The notes under the pieces: generated by a model
Database searches by the model: none
What the model was told of the DNA's origin: nothing
Seen by the model: only the letters and a program-made list of their open reading frames with translations
Assembly (NCBI RefSeq): GCF_031453555.1
Contig: NZ_JAVIZM010000001.1
Coordinates: forward strand, 3,851,001 to 3,915,000
Direction of reading: 5' to 3'
DNA length: 64,000 bases
Source: Bacillus sp. SLBN-46
GTDB taxonomy: Bacteria; Bacillota; Bacilli; Bacillales; Cytobacillaceae
Part shown: one piece after another, positions 19,443 through 28,507 of the stretch
Layout of the letters: the number at the start of each line of letters is the position of its first letter
Numbering within the stretch: the first letter of the stretch is position 1
Translations under genes and position numbers: made by a program

Positions 19443-19533
19443 ACCTACCACTTCCCTTCTGCCAGTCAAAAGTCTCTATCAACATTCTAGTACAAACAAT
19501 TACAATTAATTATGTAGGAATCTTATTAAAGAA

Positions 19534-19665
19534 CAAAAGGCGGAAGCGCCTCGTTCAGCCCCGACAGGCAAATGTTCTTCGGCGGGAAAAGTCCGCCTTT
19601 TGACTTTTCTTGCCGAAGGTTATTTGACCCGAGGGGCTAGGCGCTGGAGCTAGATTCGGACAACT
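19534..19665. repeat. Dispersed hairpin repeat, copy 1
   Basis: About 130 bp that fold end to end as one long imperfect hairpin: outer arms AGCGCCT/AGGCGCT, then CAGCCCC/GGGGCTA, then CTTCGGC/GCCGAAG around an inner GGCGG/CCGCC. Copies 2 and 3 (44.0 and 49.5 kb) share most of the sequence, but in the inner stem they have CTTCTGCAA/TTGCAGAAG, a paired change on both arms. Such small palindromic intergenic elements are common in Bacillus; no coding capacity. Confidence 0.88.
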
Positions 19666-19716
19666 AGTTCAGTTATCAACACTCGGAACTTTTTCATAAT
19701 TTCCTAAACAACGACA

Positions 19717-19748
19717 AAAGCACAAGGGATTTATCACCCTTGTGCTTT
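19717..19748 (-). terminator. Terminator after rpmF
   Basis: Perfect 12-bp stem AAAGCACAAGGG/CCCTTGTGCTTT with an 8-nt loop, 16 bp past the rpmF stop; the T run on the minus strand is short. Confidence 0.75.
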
Positions 19749-19763
19749 CTATCCAAATGGAAA

Positions 19764-19946
19764 TTAGTCGTTGACAACGTCTTTTCCTTTGTATGTTCCG
19801 CAAGCCTTACATACGCGGTGAGCAAGTTTCATTTCACCACAGTTTGGGCAACTTACCATACCAGGTACGTTTAATTTAAAATGAGTACGACGTTTTCTCT
19901 TTGCAGTTTTAGAAGTTCTTCTAAAAGGTACAGCCATTCTTCCCAC
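19764..19946 (-). CDS. rpmF: 50S ribosomal protein L32
   Basis: Small large-subunit protein, 60 residues, with a basic N-terminus ([18 protein letters not shown]) and a zinc ribbon CPNCG...CKACG (four cysteines), i.e. the zinc-binding form. It follows ylbN, as in nearly all Bacillus and many other bacteria (the yceD-rpmF pair). GGAGGT ribosome site just upstream. Confidence 0.97.
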   Translation of the reverse strand: MGRMAVPFRRTSKTAKRKRRTHFKLNVPGMVSCPNCGEMKLAHRVCKACGTYKGKDVVND

Positions 19947-20021
19947 CTCCTTAAAGAGTATTAAGAAAGTAATGAAGGCCAGGAATGCTGGTTCTTCACT
20001 TTGCTTCTTAGTTTTTGCCGA

Positions 20022-20558
20022 TTATGATTCGGAAGAAGAATTGTTTTCGTTAAAAAACTTTGCAAGTCCTGCCAATCTAGGGTCAATCTTTTTAGATTGC
20101 TCCTCTTCACGAACAACCTCCCAATCCTTACCAGACTGTGGAGCTGCTCCTTCACTATTGACATCTTCACAAAAGACTTGCATTGGAACCTCAAGTAATA
20201 GTATTTCGCGAATGATTGGCATTACATCAATCACGTCACCTTTTACTTGATTTACATCCTCTTCAGTTTCATAAACTGAACCTTGTAAGAGGAAAGTTTC
20301 AGTTGTTTCGACATTAATTGGAAGTTTTACATCCACTAAAGTACGAGAACAAGGAAGTATTAAATGACCTTCTATTTTTAAATGGAAAGTCACTTTCGTT
20401 GAATCTATATCTCCACGACCTGTAATATGCATAGGAGATACCTCTCGGATAGTAGGATCAGTTTCTATAATCTCATCAACCCGAATAGTTTCATCAATCG
20501 GAAAATCCTTGTTTCGATATTTTTGTAATTGACTTAATGTCCATTTCAATTGAATCAC
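20022..20558 (-). CDS. ylbN: DUF177 (YceD) family protein YlbN
   Basis: A 178-residue acidic protein of the YceD/DUF177 family, linked to large-subunit rRNA metabolism in other bacteria. The family core includes the CSRTL segment and the DL/DVMPIIREILLLEVPM stretch about two-thirds along, followed by an acidic tail ending in serines. Located 75 bp upstream of rpmF and almost certainly co-transcribed. Divergent from tmcAL. Confidence 0.92.
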   Translation of the reverse strand: MIQLKWTLSQLQKYRNKDFPIDETIRVDEIIETDPTIREVSPMHITGRGDIDSTKVTFHLKIEGHLILPCSRTLVDVKLPINVETTETFLLQGSVYETEEDVNQVKGDVIDVMPIIREILLLEVPMQVFCEDVNSEGAAPQSGKDWEVVREEEQSKKIDPRLAGLAKFFNENNSSSES

Positions 20559-20848
20559 CCCAAGGCAACAAAGGTAATTATAGCCTTCATAAATTTTTTT
20601 GTCAATGTTTTTTCTTTACACCCCGTCAGGCGATTGTTAAAGAATGCAAATCGACTAAATAAGCTCTCAGTCCTAGTTTATCCAGTTGTCCATTTTGCAA
20701 ACATCTTTATCATCTTATCATATAATCTGATTGGTTTCCTTACAATTTTGCTATAATGATAATAATTAATATAATCGGTTAACTGTCCGTTTTGCAACGG
20801 ATTCTCATATACCTTTTTCATATTTATTTGTAAGGAAGGAGTGAAAAA
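20559..20848. promoter_or_regulatory. Divergent ylbN / tmcAL control region
   Basis: About 290 bp without a gene. On the plus strand TATAAT (20752-20757) with TTGGTT 15 bp upstream is a reasonable sigma-A promoter for tmcAL. A 14-nt direct repeat, TGTCCRTTTTGCAA, occurs at 20687-20700 and 20784-20797, flanking that promoter; the second copy continues into a small hairpin (TCCGTT/AACGGA). No known regulator is recognised. Confidence 0.45.
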
Positions 20849-22063
20849 ATGAAAGCTGTTGGTTTAATTGTTGAATATAATCCATTTCATAATGGACATG
20901 CTTTTCATTTAAGTGCTTCAAAGGAAGCCGCTAAGGCAGATGTTGTCATTGCAGTTATGAGTGGGAATTTCTTGCAGAGAGGGGAACCTGCACTGGTATC
21001 CAAATGGTATCGGACGAAAATGGCCTTGCTAAATGGTGTTGACATCGTTTTTGAGCTGCCATACCATTTTGCCACACAGAAGGCTGAAACATTCGCTAAC
21101 GGTGCGGTATCTATTTTAGATGCAGCCGGTTGTGAGACCTTATGCTTTGGAAGTGAGAGTGGGGACATCAATTCCTTTCTTCAAACGCTTGATTACATAA
21201 AAGAAGAAGAAAAAAACCTAGATGAGGGCATAAAATACTTTATGGATACAGGTGTTAGTTATCCTAAAGCATCAGCATTAGCTTTTAATCAGTTACAAGC
21301 ATCAAAAAACTACTTGGACCTAGGTAAACCCAACAACATTTTAGGTCTGGAATACATAAAGGCAATAAAACGACAAAAGAGTTCTATTAGGCCAATGACT
21401 GTGACACGGAAAAATGCCAATTATCATGATGAACATTTCACATCAGAAACTATTGCTAGTGCAACTAGTATTAGAAAAGCTATTTTTTCTCCAAAGGACG
21501 ATAACCATGGTATTGACCAATATGTACCTATGGCAACAAAACAGTTATTAGAGGACTATTTCCATCATTTTCACCTGTTTCATCAATGGGAAAATTATTG
21601 GAGCTATTTACAATACCGCCTAATCCATAGCAATAGTGAAGAGCTTAGGGAAATATATGAAATGGAAGAAGGCCTCGAAAATAGGTTACAGGCTGCAGCT
21701 ATCGAATCTGAGAGCTTTCAGCAATTTATGCAGAAGATAAAAACCAAAAGATATACTTGGACAAGACTTCAAAGGCTTTGCGTTCATATTTTAACTAATG
21801 CAAAAAAAATAGAAATGGACAGAAACCTAGAGAAGGCTTCCTATTTAAGACTATTAGGGATGACAACTAACGGAAGAGAATACTTAAATAAAGTGAAAAA
21901 GGATTTGAGCCTGCCTCTTTTATCCAAGCTTTCTAGCTTTAAGGAGAGCGAGATAGATCTTGATGTGAAAGCCGCTCGTGTTTATGCTCTAGGAGTCCCA
22001 AATCATTTAAAGAATGAAATGTTCAAACAAGAATTTAATCAACCACCTATTTATATAAAATAA
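20849..22063 (+). CDS. tmcAL: tRNA(Met) cytidine acetate ligase TmcAL (YlbM)
   Basis: Uses ATP and acetate to form N4-acetylcytidine at the wobble base of elongator tRNA(Met). The 404-residue protein opens with the nucleotidyltransferase signature VEYNPFHNGH (HxGH ATP site) at about 8-17 and keeps the GKPNNILGLEYIKAI segment near 152-167, both typical of the DUF795/TmcAL family. Ribosome site AAGGAAGGAG. Same position as B. subtilis ylbM, divergent from ylbN. Confidence 0.94.
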   Translation: MKAVGLIVEYNPFHNGHAFHLSASKEAAKADVVIAVMSGNFLQRGEPALVSKWYRTKMALLNGVDIVFELPYHFATQKAETFANGAVSILDAAGCETLCFGSESGDINSFLQTLDYIKEEEKNLDEGIKYFMDTGVSYPKASALAFNQLQASKNYLDLGKPNNILGLEYIKAIKRQKSSIRPMTVTRKNANYHDEHFTSETIASATSIRKAIFSPKDDNHGIDQYVPMATKQLLEDYFHHFHLFHQWENYWSYLQYRLIHSNSEELREIYEMEEGLENRLQAAAIESESFQQFMQKIKTKRYTWTRLQRLCVHILTNAKKIEMDRNLEKASYLRLLGMTTNGREYLNKVKKDLSLPLLSKLSSFKESEIDLDVKAARVYALGVPNHLKNEMFKQEFNQPPIYIK

Positions 22064-22090
22064 AAGATGATGCAGCTGCACCATCTTTTT
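22062..22090. terminator. Bidirectional terminator between tmcAL and ylbL
   Basis: Stem AAAAGATGRTGCA/TGCACCATCTTTT between converging genes, with T runs on both strands. Confidence 0.88.
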
Positions 22091-23108
22091 ATTTTTCCTT
22101 TAATTTTTCTAAATAATCAACTGCATCGTCGAAGGTATCGATAGGAATAATTTTCATTTTTGTCTTGATATCTCGTGCAGTTTTTACCGCTGCTCGATAG
22201 TTAGAATTTTTCGCTCCATTTTCATTAGGTGCTAAGAAAATTTCTGCACCTGCTTTATCTGCAGCTACAATTTTTTGTTCAATTCCTCCAATTGGCCCTA
22301 CAATTCCATCTTCACTGATTGTACCTGTCCCCGCTATTTGGTAGCCTCTTGTTAAATCTTCTTTAGTCAATTGATTATAGATTTCTAATGAAAACATAAG
22401 CCCTGCTGAAGGTCCGCCAATTTCATCAGTTCTCACCTTTACCTTAGGATCAACAAGAATTTCCTTATCGTCCACTAAAGATATTCCAATACCAACCTTA
22501 TTAGGATCCTCCTTGAAACGCTCAACGTTTAAAGTTTCTGTTTTCGTTATTTTATTTCTAGAAAAAGTTAAAGTGACCTTGTCTCCTGCTTTTTTAGTAC
22601 CTACATACTCAATAAATTTTTCCGAGGAAGAAAATTGATGTCCATCTACTTTAAATATTCGATCCCCTGCATTGATCTTTCCTGCAGCCGGCATTCCAGG
22701 AATCACCTGGACAACATAAATCCCTTTATATTTATAATGTACAGGCAGATCGGCCTTCCGATAGGCAACCTCTATTGCATTAAGTTTTGAACCTGCCATT
22801 AAGTGAAGCTGTCTAGCATTATATTCTTCTTCTGTCTCTTTTTTATATAAGATCATTTCTAGTGGATATAGCTCTTCATATTTTAGAAGTTTGGCTTCTA
22901 AATATGAATAGATATTGGCTCGACCCATTCTGACGGTTGTTAGCATAAAATTCCCTTCATCCTTATACCCACCGTCTACCGTTATGATTGGTCCCAATTC
23001 TTTCGCCATTCCCGGTTTTGATACATAATAGGGTAAGGAAAAATACATTCCCCCAATTAATAGCAGTGTAATGAAAAGTACAGAACTTATATATATTTTT
23101 TTACGCAT
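22089..23108 (-). CDS. ylbL: PDZ-containing Lon-like serine protease YlbL (SepM family)
   Basis: Membrane-anchored extracytoplasmic protease. The 339-residue protein has an N-terminal membrane anchor (about 5-24), a PDZ domain (about 125-195, with GMPAAGKINAGDRIFKVDG), and a Lon-type catalytic domain with serine 234 in GGPSAG and lysine 279, which match by number the catalytic dyad known for B. subtilis YlbL. In B. subtilis YlbL helps degrade the SOS division inhibitor YneA. Nine bases from ylbK; likely co-transcribed. Confidence 0.93.
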   Translation of the reverse strand: MRKKIYISSVLFITLLLIGGMYFSLPYYVSKPGMAKELGPIITVDGGYKDEGNFMLTTVRMGRANIYSYLEAKLLKYEELYPLEMILYKKETEEEYNARQLHLMAGSKLNAIEVAYRKADLPVHYKYKGIYVVQVIPGMPAAGKINAGDRIFKVDGHQFSSSEKFIEYVGTKKAGDKVTLTFSRNKITKTETLNVERFKEDPNKVGIGISLVDDKEILVDPKVKVRTDEIGGPSAGLMFSLEIYNQLTKEDLTRGYQIAGTGTISEDGIVGPIGGIEQKIVAADKAGAEIFLAPNENGAKNSNYRAAVKTARDIKTKMKIIPIDTFDDAVDYLEKLKEK

Positions 23109-23117
23109 TGCTCATTG

Positions 23118-23897
23118 TTACCCCTTCCACTGTTCAATGACTGTTTCAATTTGCTTGATATACTTCTTTGCTTCTTCTTCACCAATATTGATAATCTCCT
23201 CAATATTCGTAAATGCCCGGGAACTGTAGTTTTCAACAGGTGGCCGAATCATGACATCGGCCGTAATCTCCCTGTTCCTGACTATTTCAGATTGCATGAT
23301 ATCAATACTCTGCATAATAACGTCATAAATAGAGGTAATTTCCGCATTACGTTTTACTCTTGATACATCTACAGCAATGACGATATCCGCTCCCATTTCC
23401 CTAGCGACAGATACAGGAACACGATCGCTAACACCTCCGTCTACAAGGATTCTTCCATTATTTTTTTCCGGCACAAAAATACCGGGAATAGAAATACTAG
23501 CTCTTACCGCATCCGCAACAGGCCCCTTACGAAAAACGATTTTCTCTCCTGTTAATAAGTCAGTGGCTACAATCCCGATTGGGAGGTTTAAATCTTCTAT
23601 GTTTTTTCCATGGGTAAAAACCTTTATAAATTCCTTCACCTTTTTCCCGGATATAAAGCCCATCTTTGGTACCGTAAAATCCAAGAAATATTTTCTCTTA
23701 AAGGCAGTGGATAGTTTATATAGCCGTTCCATGTCAATACCTGCCCCATAAAAACTACCAACTAGGGCCCCCATGCTGCTCCCAGCGATTAAATGAATGG
23801 GAATTCCAGCATCCTTAAATGCCTTTATGACACCTAAATGAGCAAACCCACGTGCACCACCAGAACCAAGTGCCAACCCTATTTTAGGGTGCTCCAT
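23118..23897 (-). CDS. ylbK: Patatin-like phospholipase YlbK (RssA family)
   Basis: Predicted serine acyl hydrolase, 259 residues, with all patatin elements: the oxyanion loop GSGGARGFAHLG (about 12-23), nucleophile elbow GSSMG (about 39-43) and the DGG aspartate (about 152-154). Natural substrate unknown. Upstream neighbour of ylbL on the minus strand, as in B. subtilis. Confidence 0.92.
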   Translation of the reverse strand: MEHPKIGLALGSGGARGFAHLGVIKAFKDAGIPIHLIAGSSMGALVGSFYGAGIDMERLYKLSTAFKRKYFLDFTVPKMGFISGKKVKEFIKVFTHGKNIEDLNLPIGIVATDLLTGEKIVFRKGPVADAVRASISIPGIFVPEKNNGRILVDGGVSDRVPVSVAREMGADIVIAVDVSRVKRNAEITSIYDVIMQSIDIMQSEIVRNREITADVMIRPPVENYSSRAFTNIEEIINIGEEEAKKYIKQIETVIEQWKG

Positions 23898-24108
23898 CTT
23901 TAGCTACCTCCCATGTATAGATGAACATTTCCTTCCATTGTAAAAGATAAATCTCGTTCAATCTTATGGTCTAAATTAACGTTCTATGAGTATATTTGTG
24001 TTATATGAGGACAAGTGTTCATATGATTATTAGGAATAATCTCTATTTTAGCATTGATAACATAAATTTGCACAATGTTACCAATCCCCTCGGAAGGAGG
24101 CCCCTCCA

Positions 24109-25316
24109 TTGTTTCGGTCAAAGGTAAAAACACTTTTTCTTTCTTTATCTGTCACCATTTTAGCAGTATCTCTGATTTCTTATCCCCAGGAGTCATTTGA
24201 TGCTTCGATTCGAGGCCTGAATATGTGGTGGGAAATTGTTTTTCCTTCCCTGTTGCCTTTTTTTATTGTTTCTGAAATGTTAATAGGCTTTGGAGTAGTG
24301 AAGTTTATTGGGGTGCTATTAGAGCCACTTATGAGGCCGCTTTTTAAGGTTCCAGGAGTCGGAGGATTTGTTTGGGCCATGGGAATGGCTTCTGGATTCC
24401 CAGCAGGTGCGAAATTCACCGCAAGACTACGCCAAGAAGGACACTTAACCCAGATTGAAGCAGAAAGGCTTGTTTCCTTTACCAATTCCTCAAATCCACT
24501 ATTTATTTTTGGAGCGGTATCGGTTGGATTTTTCTATAATCCTCACTTAGGTGTCATCCTTGCTCTTTCACACTATTTAGGGAATATTTGTGTTGGGCTC
24601 CTTATGCGCTTTTATGGAAAGGAATCACCAGAGGTTGCTAGTGAAAAAAGAAAAAAGTTCAAGGTCAGATCTGCCTTGTCTGCATTGCATCAGACTAGAT
24701 TGAAGGATAATCGCCCAATTGGCAAACTTTTAGGTGATGCTGTTAACTCCTCTATCCAAACCTTATTAATGGTTGGCGGTTTTATCATCTTGTTTTCCGT
24801 TATTAATAAACTGCTCTATCATTTACATATTACAGCAACATTGGCAAAAGCTGTTGAGGTAATACTGTCTTCCATCTCCTTTCCAGAAATGCTAAGTATC
24901 CCTTTTATTTCTGGTTTATTTGAAATTACCTTAGGAAGTCAATTAACTAGTCAGGTACAGGATGCCACCCTTCTCCAAAAAGCAATGATGACCAGTTTCA
25001 TCTTAGGTTTTAGCGGATTTAGTGTTCAAGCACAAGTAGCAAGTATTTTAGCACAGACAGATATTAGGTTTCAGCCATTTTTTATTGCGAGAATCCTTCA
25101 AGGAATATTTGCCAGCTTGTTTGCACTTATTTTATGGAAACCCATATATGTGCGCTTTAATAGTAATGAACAGCCTTCTAATGCATTACCTGTAAGTTTT
25201 TTCGGGCAAGGATCGTGGGCTGATCACTTTTACCATAAAATGATTGAGATTGGCCCCCTCATAACGATCCTTTCACTTATGGTTTATGTCTTACTATTGT
25301 TTGCCAAATTAAAAAA

Positions 25317-25329
<13 letters not shown>
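24109..25329 (+). CDS. ylbJ: Sporulation integral membrane protein YlbJ
   Basis: A 406-residue polytopic membrane protein (about 8-10 helices) of the YlbJ family with two nucleoside-transporter gate-like regions; required for full spore cortex and heat resistance in B. subtilis. Recognisable segments are WWEIVFPSLLPFFI (about 40-53) and ASGFPAGAK (about 94-102). It starts at TTG with a strong GGAAGGAGG ribosome site eight nt upstream. Divergent from ylbK. Confidence 0.93.
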
Positions 25330-25847
<518 letters not shown>

Positions 25848-26414
25848 TTATTCCTCGCTGGTCCGAGAATAAATCGTCACAGCAATCATCCCATATTTTT
25901 CATGTTTTATTTGCGTAAGCTGTCCCACTGACTGTGGTAACTCTACGTCAAAGCTGTGTTCACAAACTATAATTCCATTTGTCTTAACAACATTCTGCTG
26001 ATCCATTTTTTCCATTAAATTTACGAGTTGCTGCTTTTTATAGGGAGGATCTAAAAATATGTAATCAAAGTTAATCTCCCTTTTGATTAGGGCTTTTAAC
26101 GCTCTCTCTGCATCATTACGGTAAACCTCTGACTGCTCTTCAAACTTACACGCCCTAATATTTTCATGTATGACTTGGATTGCTTTCGGCTCTCGATCAA
26201 TGAAAATAACCCTCTCCAAGCCTCTACTAAGCGCTTCCAAACCTAGTCCACCACTTCCAGCAAATAAATCCAAACCTAGTCCACCGTCAAAATAAGGGCC
26301 AATCATATTAAATAACGCTTCTTTTACTTTATCGGTTGTAGGCCTTGTTGTATTTCCTGGAACAGCTTTTAAAGGTCTACCTTTACATGTGCCCGAAACG
26401 ACTCTCACTAACAT
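25848..26414 (-). CDS. rsmD: 16S rRNA (guanine-966-N2)-methyltransferase RsmD
   Basis: SAM-dependent rRNA methyltransferase, 188 residues. SAM motif LDLFAGSGGLGLEALSRG (about 48-65) and catalytic DPPYKK motif (about 121-126) are intact. Corresponds to B. subtilis YlbH. Nothing separates it from coaD, so co-transcribed. Confidence 0.95.
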   Translation of the reverse strand: MLVRVVSGTCKGRPLKAVPGNTTRPTTDKVKEALFNMIGPYFDGGLGLDLFAGSGGLGLEALSRGLERVIFIDREPKAIQVIHENIRACKFEEQSEVYRNDAERALKALIKREINFDYIFLDPPYKKQQLVNLMEKMDQQNVVKTNGIIVCEHSFDVELPQSVGQLTQIKHEKYGMIAVTIYSRTSEE

Positions 26415-26564
26415 ATCACCACATTTTTCGGAAATAATTTTTCTTTATCCATCCTATCATAATTAACAAAAAGTAGACAATCTGTTGTCACAAATCTTTT
26501 GATTGTAACAAGTTTACTAGCTAATTTTTGTTTCCAATGGAAATTTTTTAAAATAGACGTATAA

Positions 26565-26741
26565 GCTTAAAGGTTGTGGAAATAATGTTATTAACAACAT
26601 CAATTCGAGGATGTTGTTGCCAACCGCGGAGAAGACTTACGTTTCCCCATAAGTTCTTCCTCCGGTTTCTCCTCTCCCTTTGCCTTCTATCCTTTAGAGG
26701 ATGTGGAAGGACCCCGCAGATTATTCTGCGGGGTTTTTTTT
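26565..26741 (+). ncRNA. Structured, terminator-ended RNA (candidate ylbH-leader-like element)
   Basis: The plus strand can form successive helices: GGTTG (26572) with CAACC (26621) enclosing the 9-bp hairpin AACAACATC/GATGTTGTT; a longer stem around CTTA/TAAG and GAAGA/TCTTC (26622-26668); CCTTC-ATCCT/AGGAT-GAAGG (26682-26710); and an intrinsic terminator CCCCGCAG/CTGCGGGG with eight T (26712-26740). The T run fixes the orientation as plus, toward the gene at 26797 and away from rsmD. A conserved structured element called the ylbH leader has been reported in Bacillus between ylbG and ylbH; position suggests this may be it, but I cannot verify the match. It could be a leader with attenuation or a free small RNA. 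Confidence 0.55.
26712..26741 (+). terminator. Strong intrinsic terminator upstream of the DUF7147-like gene
   Basis: Perfect 8-bp GC-rich stem CCCCGCAG/CTGCGGGG, 6-nt loop, then eight T. It ends 56 nt before the gene's start codon, so transcripts from upstream would need readthrough. Confidence 0.9.
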
Positions 26742-26796
26742 GTTTATAGAAAATGGTAAAGTATTAATGAATTTAGCGTTTAAAGGAGAGTTTTCA

Positions 26797-27186
26797 TTGA
26801 TACAACGTTTTATTGAACTCGGAGAAGGATATTCAGATATTTATGAACTAATTGAGCTTGCTAAAGCCAATCAACATCGGCTTCACCATATGATGGCTCT
26901 TCATACTACGATAGATAACAAGGAGTTGACATCCTTAGTGGTTGTGTTAAAACCAACTGATCCAGGCAAGTTTCAACCTTTATACATTTGCCGTGAAGGA
27001 ATACCAAACCCAAATATTTCACCTAATAAGAGATACTCACTTTTTTCTGAAACTGCAGAGGAATTGGGTAAACAAGTTATCCAACTATCTGTTAAACCAT
27101 CTACCATCTTTAATGAAAAGGAATTATTCTATCAACACCTAATTGGAATTCTTAGATTGAATCACTACTTAGCTCCTCTTCAGTAA
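26797..27186 (+). CDS. Uncharacterised conserved protein (DUF7147-like)
   Basis: About 129 residues beginning LIQRFIELGEGYSDIYELIELA. I recall Bacillus relatives labelled methylthioribose kinase, which this is far too short to be, and later DUF7147; no function should be inferred. No membrane helix or signal peptide; mixed alpha/beta with a WYL-like SLVVVLKP strand. The longer open frame starts inside the upstream terminator, so I chose TTG 26797, which has AAAGGAGAG six nt upstream. Inserted between ylbG and rsmD, on the opposite strand to both. Confidence 0.65.
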   Translation: MIQRFIELGEGYSDIYELIELAKANQHRLHHMMALHTTIDNKELTSLVVVLKPTDPGKFQPLYICREGIPNPNISPNKRYSLFSETAEELGKQVIQLSVKPSTIFNEKELFYQHLIGILRLNHYLAPLQ

Positions 27187-27187
27187 G

Positions 27188-27220
27188 AAAAGAGGTTGAC
27201 ACTTGAGTCAACCTCTTTTT
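27188..27220. terminator. Bidirectional terminator between the DUF7147-like gene and ylbG
   Basis: Perfect stem AAAGAGGTTGAC/GTCAACCTCTTT, 6-nt loop, T runs both ways. Same stem sequence as the terminators at 6.7 and 44.2 kb. Confidence 0.9.
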
Positions 27221-27494
27221 ATATACCCATTTTATAATCATATTCCTTTGCTTTGTCCGGTGCAGAATTCTCATACTCCATTCTCAGGAATGGTTTATAA
27301 GATGGCTCTACTTTTTTTACGAATGAAAAAGAATTTAACTTTTCCATAATGCCTTCCATGTCTTCTTGATTACAATACAAGACAACATATTTTAGTTTTT
27401 TTGAGACATAATGAACATTTCCAAAGCGACGTAGCATCTTAGCTTGTTTTAAAGAGTATAGCCAAACTACTAATCCTTGTCTTTGAACAAACAT
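27219..27494 (-). CDS. ylbG: DUF2129 family protein YlbG
   Basis: A 91-residue cytoplasmic protein of the DUF2129 (UPF0298) family, recognised by the [22 protein letters not shown] start region and the following [11 protein letters not shown] strand. Function unknown; a small alpha/beta fold. Placed after ricF as in B. subtilis. Confidence 0.9.
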   Translation of the reverse strand: MFVQRQGLVVWLYSLKQAKMLRRFGNVHYVSKKLKYVVLYCNQEDMEGIMEKLNSFSFVKKVEPSYKPFLRMEYENSAPDKAKEYDYKMGI

Positions 27495-27585
27495 ACTTTT
27501 TTCCCCTTCAGCAAAACCATCATTTTAGATAAGTCTAGCATATAGAAAAACAAAAAACCAGCTGAAATATGCTGGTTTACACTCA

Positions 27586-28023
27586 TTAACTACACCCACA
27601 GCTACCCCCGCCGCCACAGCCAGCACCGTGATTAGATTCAAAAAATGGATTCCCTGAAGGAACTTTTATATGTTTAGAAACCGCGCCACCTACTAACAAG
27701 CTGATTTCATCCAATAGACTTTGCAAATCGTTTTCTGCTAATTTAAACTCAGCTACTAATGGGTCCAAATCCATTTCCCTCTTTACTTCACGGATTTGAG
27801 TCATAACCCGTTTATAATCAGGGTGATACTTCCCAAAACGTTGGACTTCTTCGTATAGCTCCTTTAGGCTTATAAAACGGTTAATTTTCCGTTGTGTTTC
27901 CTTATTACTTCTCAATTTATATAAACAAATCTGATATTGTTCCACTACATCGGATTCAAGTACCATCTTAGCTAACGCTTCCGCATTTTCTAATAATTCT
28001 ATTCTTTCTATCGTAGCAAGCAT
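27586..28023 (-). CDS. ricF: RicF (YlbF), subunit of the RNase Y specificity complex
   Basis: One of the RicA-RicF-RicT (Y-complex) proteins that direct RNase Y processing of mRNAs and affect competence, biofilm formation and sporulation in B. subtilis. The 145-residue protein is mostly helical (YlbF/YmcA fold, about 1-110) and ends in a flexible cysteine-rich tail with CGGGGSCGC, consistent with the Fe-S clusters reported for the complex. Upstream of ylbG. Confidence 0.93.
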   Translation of the reverse strand: MLATIERIELLENAEALAKMVLESDVVEQYQICLYKLRSNKETQRKINRFISLKELYEEVQRFGKYHPDYKRVMTQIREVKREMDLDPLVAEFKLAENDLQSLLDEISLLVGGAVSKHIKVPSGNPFFESNHGAGCGGGGSCGCS

Positions 28024-28080
28024 GCGCCCACCTCCAAGGACATTTTACCATGAAAACTGGGAGAATGCGAAAACTTCATT

Positions 28081-28449
28081 TTAATTAGGGACATTTACCA
28101 TAAATTCTTTCACCAATCCATAAGGCTCATTATTTAACTTAACAACCTCAAGCCTTACTTTATGCGTCCCTTGAGATAGTCCCTTAATTATAAACGCAGC
28201 AGTCGTTACCTCTCTATTTCGTTTGCCGTCAACCCAGATAACCATTTTTCCGATTTTTTGACTTGACTGGTTCGATTCTCTAAAGCTGATCCCAGTGACA
28301 ATACATTCAACCAATACATCTTTCCCTTTTGTTTCGTGCTGTACTAATAATGTAGGTATTTCTTCTGCACTTGATTGAAAAACTGTTACCATTCCTTGCA
28401 ATACAAGTAGAAGAACAATAGATGGTATAAACCTTTTCAAACCAATCAC
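28081..28449 (-). CDS. Small secreted protein of unknown function
   Basis: A 122-residue product with a signal peptide: basic MIGLKRF, a hydrophobic core to about residue 25, and a likely cleavage site after SSA. The remainder looks all-beta, with a GLSQGTHKVRLEVV segment reminiscent of an immunoglobulin-like or bacterial carbohydrate-module strand. No cysteine or catalytic motif. It lies between the group II intron and ricF on the same strand as the ylb genes; I know of no B. subtilis equivalent here. Confidence 0.65.
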   Translation of the reverse strand: MIGLKRFIPSIVLLLVLQGMVTVFQSSAEEIPTLLVQHETKGKDVLVECIVTGISFRESNQSSQKIGKMVIWVDGKRNREVTTAAFIIKGLSQGTHKVRLEVVKLNNEPYGLVKEFMVNVPN

Positions 28450-28507
28450 TCCTTTATAGTATTGTTCGCCTCCTTTTTGATTCTTAGTCTATTTCTCTAA
28501 TAATAAA

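Noticed and set aside
26585..26749. 54-codon frame with three consecutive cysteines
   Set aside because: It spans the RNA helices and the terminator, has a poor ribosome site, and its composition follows the stems; more likely an accident of the structured RNA.
26701..26796. Upstream extension of the DUF7147-like gene to 26701
   Set aside because: The extension covers the terminator hairpin and its T run; the TTG at 26797 has a good ribosome site.
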